Assembly (NCBI GenBank): GCA_014859785.1
Contig: JACUTP010000104.1
Location: 1-6,493 of the forward strand
Direction of reading: 5' to 3'
DNA length: 6,493 nucleotides
Source: Candidatus Methanoperedentaceae archaeon
GTDB taxonomy: Archaea > Halobacteriota > Methanosarcinia > Methanosarcinales > Methanoperedenaceae
Positions 1 through 5,902 of the stretch are shown one piece after another; positions within the stretch are counted from its first letter, which is position 1; each line of letters begins with the position of its first letter. Position numbers and translations under genes: made by a program. Below the pieces are notes generated by a model that searched no databases, was not told the origin of the DNA, and worked only from the letters and a program-made list of their open reading frames with translations.

Positions 1-88
1 GGGATACGCCAGACGAAAGCCGTGTACTGGAAATCGGTACGCACGGTTTGATGAGGAGGCGATGGTGAAAGCCATTGCTTTACTCTAC
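1..88 (+). mobile_element. Group II intron, 3' end only (5' part outside window)
   Basis: The first 88 bases match the 3' end of a self-splicing group II intron rather than any coding sequence. Domain V and domain VI can be folded in the right order and spacing, and the element ends in AC at 87-88, fitting the AY rule for group II introns. The predicted 3' splice site is between 88 and 89. Domains I-IV and any intron-encoded reverse transcriptase/maturase would lie upstream of the window, so class, mobility and completeness cannot be judged. It lies in the same orientation as the CBS operon and about 57 bases before its TATA-like box, so it is intergenic with respect to the genes seen here. 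The fold was made by hand. Confidence 0.82.
17..88 (+). ncRNA. Group II intron catalytic domains V and VI
   Basis: Domain V (17-49): the lower stem pairs 17-23 with 43-49 and contains the AGC triad at 18-20, with the characteristic G-U wobble (19 with 47). A two-base bulge sits at 41-42, and the upper stem pairs 24-29 with 35-40 under a GAAA-containing loop. Domain VI (53-88): GAG 53-55 pairs with CTC 83-85, and 56-65 pairs with 72-81 apart from wobbles, capped by a loop around GAAA (67-70). A82 is left bulged, seven bases before the 3' end, where the branch-point adenosine is expected. Triad, bulge, GAAA loop and branch A together make a chance match unlikely. The loop of domain V is one base longer than the usual tetraloop in this hand fold. 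Confidence 0.8.
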
Positions 89-90
89 TG

Positions 91-112
91 TTCCGTCTTT
101 GTTCTTTCTTTT
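91..112 (+). terminator. T-rich tract after the intron, possible archaeal terminator
   Basis: Fifteen of 22 bases are T, in runs of two to four broken by C and G, directly after the predicted intron end. Archaeal transcription often ends at T-rich tracts without a strong hairpin, so this could end an upstream transcript that contains the intron. No stable stem precedes it in the exon itself. It may simply be part of the original target site. Confidence 0.3.
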
Positions 113-144
113 GAATGTTCGTGCTATCAGGCTCATCAGCACAA

Positions 145-152
145 CATATAAA
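145..152 (+). promoter_or_regulatory. TATA-like box for the CBS/RNA ligase operon
   Basis: CATATAAA resembles the archaeal TATA box. A start of transcription about 25 bases downstream would fall near 172-176, giving a leader of roughly 20 bases that still includes the GGAGG ribosome binding site at 181-185. That geometry is coherent. No convincing BRE element is visible upstream. The rest of 89-192 shows no other gene. Confidence 0.5.
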
Positions 153-180
153 CACTTCAAATTACATAATTACAGATTAC

Positions 181-185
181 GGAGG
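181..185 (+). promoter_or_regulatory. Ribosome binding site fixing the start of the first CBS gene
   Basis: GGAGG lies seven bases before the ATG at 193. It argues for that start and against the in-frame ATG at 115, which would lie upstream of the TATA-like box. Confidence 0.75.
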
Positions 186-192
186 AAATTTT

Positions 193-741
193 ATGGAAGC
201 CAGGTTGCCAGTAAAAGACATAATGACAAGAGGTGTAGCAACAATTGACATTAAAAGCAAAGTTACGGAAATGGCGGGAAAAATGCTGGAATTTGATATT
301 GGCAGCATTATAATTACAGATAACAACTCTCCCGTGGGTATTGTTACTGAACGCGATATGGTCAAAAAAATCATCTCCAAAAACTTAAAACCCGATAAAG
401 TTTCCCTGAAGGACTTGATGACAAGCCCGTTGATAACCATACCTGGTTCCGAAGACGTTAACGATGCCATGCAGAAGATGGTTAAAATGCAGATACGGAG
501 ATTGCCCGTTGTTGAAAACTCAAAACTTGCCGGTATTGTGACTGATATCGACCTTATTGCCATTTCTGCAGAGATGGGAAACATATTCTCAGACCTCATT
601 GAAATGCACAGGGAAAGACTAATTTCCATGGAAGTACCGCAACAGATCCTGCAGGGCATCTGCGAGGAGTGCGGGGATCTTGTAGATAACCTCAGGTTCG
701 TGAACGGAAAACTTCTCTGTGAGAACTGCAGGGAAACTTAA
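193..741 (+). CDS. CBS-pair protein with C-terminal zinc ribbon
   Basis: A 182-residue cytoplasmic protein. CBS 1 spans about residues 8-62 and CBS 2 about 73-125. Both keep the GIVTxxD motif (GIVTERD at 49-55, GIVTDID at 114-120), whose Thr and Asp commonly contact the ribose and phosphates of adenine nucleotides in this family, so both sites look able to bind ligand. After a helical linker, two CxxC pairs (Cys157/160 and Cys176/179) form a small zinc ribbon or rubredoxin-like knuckle. CBS-zinc ribbon fusions are known in archaea, for example Ta0289 of Thermoplasma. The ligand and the partner of the ribbon are unknown. The ribbon could bind nucleic acid, protein or an iron ion. First gene of the operon, 45 bases before the next. 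The longer in-frame start at 115 adds 26 residues without CBS similarity or a good ribosome binding site and is not favoured. Confidence 0.9.
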   Translation: MEARLPVKDIMTRGVATIDIKSKVTEMAGKMLEFDIGSIIITDNNSPVGIVTERDMVKKIISKNLKPDKVSLKDLMTSPLITIPGSEDVNDAMQKMVKMQIRRLPVVENSKLAGIVTDIDLIAISAEMGNIFSDLIEMHRERLISMEVPQQILQGICEECGDLVDNLRFVNGKLLCENCRET

Positions 742-786
742 AACCTGCAAAATAATAATTTACACCATACAAAGGAGGCTATTGAT

Positions 787-1560
787 ATGATAGTGGAAGA
801 GGTTATGACAAAAAATCCTGTCATCTTACATGATTCTGATTTCATGACTCATGCACGGCAGGTTATGAGGGACAGGCATTTGCGCACACTTCCTGTTGTT
901 GATGAAAATAACAGGGTAATAGGGATGCTGGAGGAAAAGGAGATACTGAACGTTTATTCCACCAAATCCAATGTAACTATCGGAGGTTTCGTATCAGGGT
1001 TCCCGGATGTTTATCCCGGAATGGAGATGATGCACGCAGCTAAACTTATGATAGATGCCGGGTTCGGACGTGTGCCCGTCCTGAAAAGCGGTCAGGATAA
1101 AACACTTCAAGGAATCCTGAGTATTATCGATATATTCAGGAACATGAATCAGGATAGAAAATCTCACATAAACATCGGAGATATTATGACTACCAGCGTG
1201 AAAACATGTTCACCACAGGATAATATCGCAAAAGTCTGGATTAATATGATAGAAACGGGTTTTTCGGGATTCCCTGTTGTGAAAAACGGGGAGGTTATCG
1301 GAATGTTAACAAGGAGGAATATTATTAATGCAGGTTATGCAAGGATTCAAAAGGAGGATGAACACGGGACTCAATTAACCATGGCTCCGCCTGTTGAAAA
1401 AGTTATGAGCACGCCCGCATACACTATCTCCCCGGATAAACCATTGCAGGAAGCAATCCAGATTTTTTTAAAACTGGATATCGGCAGGATTTCCGTTGTA
1501 AGTGAAGGTAAACTTGTAGGGATAATCGATAGAAATGACATAATCAAAGCATGTATTTAG
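787..1560 (+). CDS. Four-CBS-domain protein with degenerate ligand motifs
   Basis: A 257-residue soluble protein consisting of four CBS domains at about residues 1-56, 63-120, 129-184 and 201-256, presumably two Bateman modules. A strong AAGGAGG ribosome binding site (772-778) lies eight bases before the ATG. No effector domain or membrane segment is present. None of the four domains keeps the canonical TxxD nucleotide-contact motif: the equivalent positions read GMLEEKE, GILSIID, GMLTRRN and GIIDRND. It may therefore bind a different ligand or serve as a structural partner for the neighbouring CBS proteins. The hydrophobic core and the LPVV/FPVV strands are intact, so it does not look like a decaying gene. 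The specific function is not recognisable from sequence. Confidence 0.88.
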   Translation: MIVEEVMTKNPVILHDSDFMTHARQVMRDRHLRTLPVVDENNRVIGMLEEKEILNVYSTKSNVTIGGFVSGFPDVYPGMEMMHAAKLMIDAGFGRVPVLKSGQDKTLQGILSIIDIFRNMNQDRKSHINIGDIMTTSVKTCSPQDNIAKVWINMIETGFSGFPVVKNGEVIGMLTRRNIINAGYARIQKEDEHGTQLTMAPPVEKVMSTPAYTISPDKPLQEAIQIFLKLDIGRISVVSEGKLVGIIDRNDIIKACI

Positions 1561-1569
1561 GAGAATTCC

Positions 1570-2517
1570 ATGAATAAATCAAGTAATGAAAACGCATCCA
1601 TACCGAAAAAAGAAAAACATGTCCGCGACAGCTATTTCCGGAATACGGGACCTCTGAATTTTAAATCAAGGATTTCCGAACAGCCGGGGGATATCATGAC
1701 AATCTCATCGAATGAAGTTGTTACCATTCCTCCAACAATGTCCATAATCGGAGCTGTCAGGACCATGCTGGATAAAGGTTTCAGGAGACTGCCAGTGGCT
1801 GATGCCGGTACTAACCGCCTGGAAGGTATAGTAACATCAAAAGATGTTGTTGATTTCCTTGGGGGCGGAACAAGACACCTGATTGTAAAAAACAGGTATA
1901 AAGGAAACTTCCTTGCTGCAGTAAACGGCAATATCAGTGAGATAATGGAAGAAAATGTCGTGAGCCTTAATGTTAAGGATTCACTCAAAGATGCACTGGA
2001 TACCATGATTAAGGATAATGTGGGCGGCATTCCGGTCACGGATGATGACATGAAGGTAAAAGCCATCATATCAGAGAAGGATTTTGTTTTCCTGATATCG
2101 GGCATAATGGCAGGTAAGACTGTAAAAGAGTATATGAGCAAGAACATAGTTACTGCACCGCCTGATATGCCAATCGGGAATGCTGCAAAATCCATGATAA
2201 AAAACGGATTCAGGAGGCTTCCGGTTGTGAGGGAGGATGTCCTTATCGGTATAATAACAGCCTCGGATATTATGCGATTCCTTGGAAGCGGGGATATTTT
2301 CGAAAAACTTGTTACGGGAAGTAATGATGAAATCTTCAGAGTTCCCATAAATACCCTTATTAAAAAGGAAGTGTTTTTCACTGGAACTGAGACAGACCTT
2401 GGTGAAGCGGCAAGTATAATGCTTGAAAAAAATATCGGTTCGCTCCCTGTGTTTGAGAACAGCCATCTGAAAGGTATAATAACAGAGCGAGATATTGTCA
2501 GGTCAATGACAGAATAG
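1570..2517 (+). CDS. Four-CBS-domain protein with N-terminal extension
   Basis: A 315-residue soluble protein. A charged, probably flexible N-terminal stretch of about 35 residues precedes four CBS domains at about 38-98, 122-178, 185-240 and 259-313. Domains 1, 3 and 4 carry TxxD motifs (GIVTSKD, GIITASD, GIITERD) and domain 2 a close variant (AIISEKD), making this the four-CBS protein with the most conserved ligand motifs here. Domains 1 and 3 are clearly more alike than the others: both have GFRRLPV and a following FLGxG, so the protein probably arose by duplication of a CBS pair. The start has a GGAG (1560-1563) that overlaps the stop codon of the preceding gene, implying translational coupling. 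A ligand-sensing role is inferred from the family, and the ligand cannot be named. Confidence 0.9.
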   Translation: MNKSSNENASIPKKEKHVRDSYFRNTGPLNFKSRISEQPGDIMTISSNEVVTIPPTMSIIGAVRTMLDKGFRRLPVADAGTNRLEGIVTSKDVVDFLGGGTRHLIVKNRYKGNFLAAVNGNISEIMEENVVSLNVKDSLKDALDTMIKDNVGGIPVTDDDMKVKAIISEKDFVFLISGIMAGKTVKEYMSKNIVTAPPDMPIGNAAKSMIKNGFRRLPVVREDVLIGIITASDIMRFLGSGDIFEKLVTGSNDEIFRVPINTLIKKEVFFTGTETDLGEAASIMLEKNIGSLPVFENSHLKGIITERDIVRSMTE

Positions 2518-2530
2518 AAGGTGTTTTTTC

Positions 2531-3379
2531 ATGAAAATCAAAGAAATAATGAGTTCACCTGTTTACGTGGTATCCCCCGGTGAGAACATAGCAAGGGCAA
2601 GGAACCTGATGCTTCGCCATAAAATCGGGCGGCTCGTTATTGTAGAGGATACTAAACCGGTCGCTATCGTGACAAAAAAGGATATCATGAAGCGTCTTGA
2701 CCAGGCAGAACCCCATTGGCGGAGAAGACCGATCGACAATATCCCGATCAAAATTGTCATGTCTGATACCCTTATCACCATATTCCCCGATGCAACGCCT
2801 GTCCAGCTTGCTGAACTCATGATTGAAAATAACATTTCCGGTCTGCCTGTTGTTGACAGTAAGGATAATCTTATAGGAATTGTCACAAAGTGGGACATGA
2901 TCCGGTATTTTTCTGAACAGGATTCGAAACTAAAAGTTGAAGACCTGAAAATAGAGCCTGCACTTACGGTACACAGGCATCATGCCATCAGCCATATTAT
3001 CAACGAACTTGATTCAAACCTGACTGACAGGGCAATTGTCATTGAAAATAATGATAATCCTGTCGGGATAATCACAAGTTCTAATCTTGCCTTTACCTTA
3101 ATGAAAGACAAAACCGGTGCGTTGCCCCATAAAGATATCAAGATGGTGCGTAAGGAAAGCACTACAGGCAGGAAACAGAACAGGTATGTAAGAGAAGTTC
3201 CGCTTGTTGCCGAAGATATCATGTCAAGCCCGCTCATCACCGTCAAAAACGACGAACTTGCAACCCATGCCGCAGGTATCATTGTAAGAGAGAGAATTAA
3301 CGGGTTGCCTGTTATTGGCAATGGTGTGATGGGGATACTGACAGGAGAGAATATCGTAAAATCAATACTGAAAAAGTAG
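2531..3379 (+). CDS. Four-CBS-domain protein with a basic inter-domain linker
   Basis: A 282-residue soluble protein with CBS domains at about residues 1-56, 72-128, 136-192 and 225-281. Domains 1 and 2 hold TxxD motifs (AIVTKKD, GIVTKWD). Domains 3 and 4 have TxxN instead (GIITSSN, GILTGEN), so the two Bateman modules may differ in ligand. Between domains 3 and 4 lies an insert of about 30 residues that is strongly basic, with eight Lys/Arg in residues 201-224, and a shorter Arg cluster occurs near 64-66. Such loops could contact RNA or an acidic partner, but this is speculation. An AAGGTG ribosome binding site follows the previous stop codon, eight bases or fewer from the ATG. No catalytic or membrane domain is visible. 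Confidence 0.9.
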   Translation: MKIKEIMSSPVYVVSPGENIARARNLMLRHKIGRLVIVEDTKPVAIVTKKDIMKRLDQAEPHWRRRPIDNIPIKIVMSDTLITIFPDATPVQLAELMIENNISGLPVVDSKDNLIGIVTKWDMIRYFSEQDSKLKVEDLKIEPALTVHRHHAISHIINELDSNLTDRAIVIENNDNPVGIITSSNLAFTLMKDKTGALPHKDIKMVRKESTTGRKQNRYVREVPLVAEDIMSSPLITVKNDELATHAAGIIVRERINGLPVIGNGVMGILTGENIVKSILKK

Positions 3380-3387
3380 GTGAAACT

Positions 3388-4170
3388 ATGAAAGTGAAAG
3401 ATATTATGAAAAAACCTGTTCTAACGCATAAGGCAGATATGATTTCACATGCCATGGACCTTATGGATAAACACAACACAAGACGGCTTCTCGTTGTAAA
3501 CGGCGGAGATATTGTTGGTGTGATCACAATGAGAAGCATTGCCAGGAAACTCGGCAGCTGGAAGACATCAAATCTCCCAGCATCTTCACTCCATGTTGCT
3601 GCTGCAACGACTGATTTATTTACCAGGGTTCTTCCTGAGACAAATCTCAAGGACGGAATAATACTTATGGAAAGGAATAACGGCATTCTCATAGTTACAG
3701 ATAACAATAACGTACTTGGCTGGGTTACTCCTCATGAGATACTGGAAAATGCCTCTGTTACCAGAGGGTATGCAGGTGAAGTTATGGAAGAGCCGATTAC
3801 CGTCAGTCCGGCAGAGCGCGTCTCACACGCACGCCGCCTGATTATGGATCATGATCTGGGAAGGCTTCCTGTGATTGAGAACGGTGTTGTTGTTGGAATT
3901 GTTACGGAAAGGGATATCGCAAATGCAATGATGAACCTGAGGGGTCTTATTTCAAACAACCTGCTTGATGAGCGAGTCCGTAACCTGATTGTCGGGGATA
4001 TCATGACTAAAAACGTAGTTTCTATCAAGACAAATACACCGCTGCCAGACGTTATTTCATTATTACTTGAAAAGGACATTGGCGGAGTGCCAGTCCTTAA
4101 CCTGAAGGATGAACTTTCAGGTATCATAAGCAGGAGAAGTATCCTTAAATACCTGGCGGCGAAAGGATGA
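3388..4170 (+). CDS. Four-CBS-domain protein coupled to the RNA ligase gene
   Basis: A 260-residue soluble protein made of CBS domains at about residues 1-56, 63-120, 128-184 and 201-257. Only domain 3 has the full nucleotide motif (GIVTERD at about 170-176). The other three read GVITMRS, GWVTPHE and GIISRRS, lacking the Asp. Domain 2 is the most divergent, with a shortened start and no typical IM-P-V entry. The gene follows its neighbour by eight bases with an AGGTG (3378-3382) that overlaps the preceding stop codon. Its own stop overlaps the RNA ligase start in ATGA (4167-4170), so the two proteins are probably made in linked amounts. A direct regulatory or structural contact with the ligase is a reasonable guess but not shown by the sequence. 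Confidence 0.9.
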   Translation: MKVKDIMKKPVLTHKADMISHAMDLMDKHNTRRLLVVNGGDIVGVITMRSIARKLGSWKTSNLPASSLHVAAATTDLFTRVLPETNLKDGIILMERNNGILIVTDNNNVLGWVTPHEILENASVTRGYAGEVMEEPITVSPAERVSHARRLIMDHDLGRLPVIENGVVVGIVTERDIANAMMNLRGLISNNLLDERVRNLIVGDIMTKNVVSIKTNTPLPDVISLLLEKDIGGVPVLNLKDELSGIISRRSILKYLAAKG

Positions 4171-5333
4171 GACGGGACGTCTCTGATTATTCCTCAAAAC
4201 TTGATACCAGTAAATTGTCCGGACTGCTTGGCATCCCTGTACACAGGATTAGTGGTGCGCTGAAAAGGAAGACGCTCCAGTATGCATTCTCAAAACCTGA
4301 GCTTTTCAGGTTCGATAAGCCTGTTTCAAAAATTGAGGGCGGCACTTCAGTGTTTACTGGTACGTATGATATTGTGCGGGGGTTTCCAAAGATTTCACGC
4401 GCCGTGATGCTTGACCCGGCTCTCAGGCAGCATTTTTCATCCTGTAAAAAAGTGGCAGTTGAAGAGAAGATGAACGGTTATAACACAAGGGTTGCACTTG
4501 TGGGTGATAAGGTATTCGGGCTTACGCGCGGCGGACTGGTCTGCCCGTATACTACCGAAAAGGCGCGCAAGCTTGTACCCTTGGATTTTTTCCGTGATAA
4601 TCCTGACCTTGTGCTGTGCGGTGAGATGGTTGGTCCTGACAGCCCTTATGTGCCTAAATCCTTATACGGTATCGAATCGCTGGAGTTTTTTGCGTTTGAT
4701 GTGAGGAAGAAAATGACAGGTCAGCCAATGCCTGTTATTAAGCGGAGGGAACTTGTGGAGGGGTACGGGATAAGGTCGGTCAGGCTGTTCGGGGAGTTTT
4801 ATGTTAATGAGGCGCATGCGGAGATTTCCCGCATTATAAGGGAACTCGGGAAAACAATGCATGAAGGTGTTGTGATTAAGGATCCTGATATGGTTGTTTC
4901 GCCTGTTAAGTATACGAGTTCTGAGAGTAACTGCTCTGACCTGAAGTATGCTTTTGAGTTCTATAATGATTACGGGAGGGATTTTTTCTTCGGGAGGGTG
5001 TGCAGGGAGGCGTTCCAGTCGGTTGAGTGGGATGAGGATGGGAAATGTCTGGAAAAGAGGTGTTTGCAGCTTGGTGAGAGTATCCTTTTGCCGATGGTTA
5101 AGACGATTAAGAAAAGGAAAGCGGGTGAGAGGATTGCTGAGGATGTGCGGATAAGGGTTATGAGACTGGAAACAGTTGCAGAGTTTGAGGAGTACCTGAG
5201 GATTCTGGGGGTTGATGCTGTGTTCGGGGAGCCTGAGAAAGTCGGGGATGAGTACCTGGTTCGGATAAAAAAGTTATACAAAAGCACGACTGATAAGACC
5301 GGGTCTATTTTAAACGGGGGGATGTGGAGTTAG
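4167..5333 (+). CDS. ATP-dependent RNA ligase, Rnl3 family
   Basis: A 388-residue member of the archaeal RNA ligase family typified by the homodimeric enzymes of Pyrococcus abyssi (Pab1020) and Methanothermobacter (MthRnl), close to their length. These enzymes join a 5'-phosphate to a 3'-hydroxyl and readily circularise single-stranded RNA through ligase-AMP and RNA-adenylate steps. Visible nucleotidyltransferase motifs: motif I EKMNGYN with the predicted AMP-accepting Lys101; motif Ia FGLTRGG (117-123); motif III LCGEMVG around Glu153; motif IIIa FFAFDVR (174-180); motif IV EGVVIKDP (233-240); and motif V lysines in VKYT (247-250) or DLKYAF (258-263). Motif I has Asn where most ligases have Asp (KxDG). 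The N-terminal region (1-90) and C-terminal region (about 270-388) fit the extra domains of this family, the latter used for dimerisation. The start overlaps the preceding CBS gene by four bases and has only a poorly placed GAAAGG, so translation probably depends on coupling. The second half is unusually G-rich. Confidence 0.92.
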   Translation: MRRDVSDYSSKLDTSKLSGLLGIPVHRISGALKRKTLQYAFSKPELFRFDKPVSKIEGGTSVFTGTYDIVRGFPKISRAVMLDPALRQHFSSCKKVAVEEKMNGYNTRVALVGDKVFGLTRGGLVCPYTTEKARKLVPLDFFRDNPDLVLCGEMVGPDSPYVPKSLYGIESLEFFAFDVRKKMTGQPMPVIKRRELVEGYGIRSVRLFGEFYVNEAHAEISRIIRELGKTMHEGVVIKDPDMVVSPVKYTSSESNCSDLKYAFEFYNDYGRDFFFGRVCREAFQSVEWDEDGKCLEKRCLQLGESILLPMVKTIKKRKAGERIAEDVRIRVMRLETVAEFEEYLRILGVDAVFGEPEKVGDEYLVRIKKLYKSTTDKTGSILNGGMWS

Positions 5334-5345
5334 GTCAGGAGATAG

Positions 5346-5369
5346 AAAAACCGGCGTTATCCGAAAAAA
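5346..5369 (-). terminator. T-rich terminator candidate for the minus-strand genes
   Basis: On the minus strand, T6 (5364-5369) and T5 (5346-5350) follow the stop codon of the small membrane-anchored protein within about 55 bases. U-rich tracts of this kind serve as terminators in archaea. The intergenic space 5334-5401 lies between convergent genes. No comparably clear T tract ends the plus-strand operon. Confidence 0.4.
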
Positions 5370-5401
5370 TTTAAAATGAATTACAGGCTGTTAACGTGGT
5401 T

Positions 5402-5854
5402 TTATTCGCTTAGAATATTGTCCATCTCTAATATAAATGTTCCCTTTATATTATTGACACTTACATTATATATTCCCGCTTTTAATCCATAAACATCAAG
5501 CGAAATTTTTTCCTCAAAGGGCACAATGACCTGTGCACATATCGCATCAGCAGGTCGAATCGTTGTAATGTTGACGAAAAATGTGTTCCCGTCCTTTTCC
5601 TTTGTGATCGTATGGATATCAGTGCAGCTATCTGGTAAATAACCCTTAACATTGATATTTACCTGCACAGGAAAGGATTCAAGAATCATAATTTCAATAT
5701 CTTCTACAGGGGCGTTTCCGAAAATAAATTCACCGGTGTCATTTTCCTGGTTGTCTGGAGGACCTGAGTTTCTGCCTGACATGGTAACTGCGATAATTCC
5801 GATAATTACGATGCCTGCAATAATTACAGTCAGGATTAAAATATTCTTGTTCAT
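5402..5854 (-). CDS. Membrane-anchored extracytoplasmic protein, unknown function
   Basis: A 150-residue protein with one N-terminal hydrophobic segment (about residues 4-25) after a short MNKN start. The segment could be an uncleaved anchor or a signal peptide, since no lipobox cysteine is seen. A low-complexity polar spacer (26-45) rich in Asn, Gly, Asp and Pro leads to a compact domain (about 50-145) of alternating beta-strand-like stretches, consistent with a small Ig-like sandwich outside the membrane. Two cysteines, Cys77 and Cys106, could form a disulfide. The domain contains FPVQVN, GYLPDSC, IRPADA and VYGLKAG, which look like conserved family signatures, but I cannot name the family with certainty. 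The gene lies 48 bases after the VIT-like transporter on the same strand, so the two may be co-transcribed. The ribosome binding site is weak. A protein-binding or inhibitor-like role is only a guess. Confidence 0.78.
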   Translation of the reverse strand: MNKNILILTVIIAGIVIIGIIAVTMSGRNSGPPDNQENDTGEFIFGNAPVEDIEIMILESFPVQVNINVKGYLPDSCTDIHTITKEKDGNTFFVNITTIRPADAICAQVIVPFEEKISLDVYGLKAGIYNVSVNNIKGTFILEMDNILSE

Positions 5855-5902
5855 TTAATTTTCTCTTACAGGAATATTTATTTACGCTCATTACTTATTT
5901 AG

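Noticed and set aside
115..192. Longer N-terminus for the first CBS gene starting at ATG 115
   Set aside because: It would begin upstream of the TATA-like box, adds 26 residues unlike CBS proteins, and the GGAGG before ATG 193 fits much better.
742..786. Internal promoter in the AT-rich gap after the first gene
   Set aside because: The AT-rich stretch around 750-764 would start transcription at or after the ribosome binding site of the next gene, so it does not give a workable leader.
1632..2381. Long minus-strand open frame opposite the four-CBS gene
   Set aside because: It is the antisense shadow of a well-supported CBS gene; its protein has no recognisable domain, and similar shadows lie under the other CBS genes.
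193..4170. Repeated CBS motifs as a DNA repeat or CRISPR-like array
   Set aside because: The similarity is at protein level with divergent DNA, and there is no regular repeat-spacer pattern.
4948..5154. Small plus-strand frame inside the ligase gene
   Set aside because: Lies wholly within the ligase coding region in another frame and arises from its G-rich, stop-poor composition.
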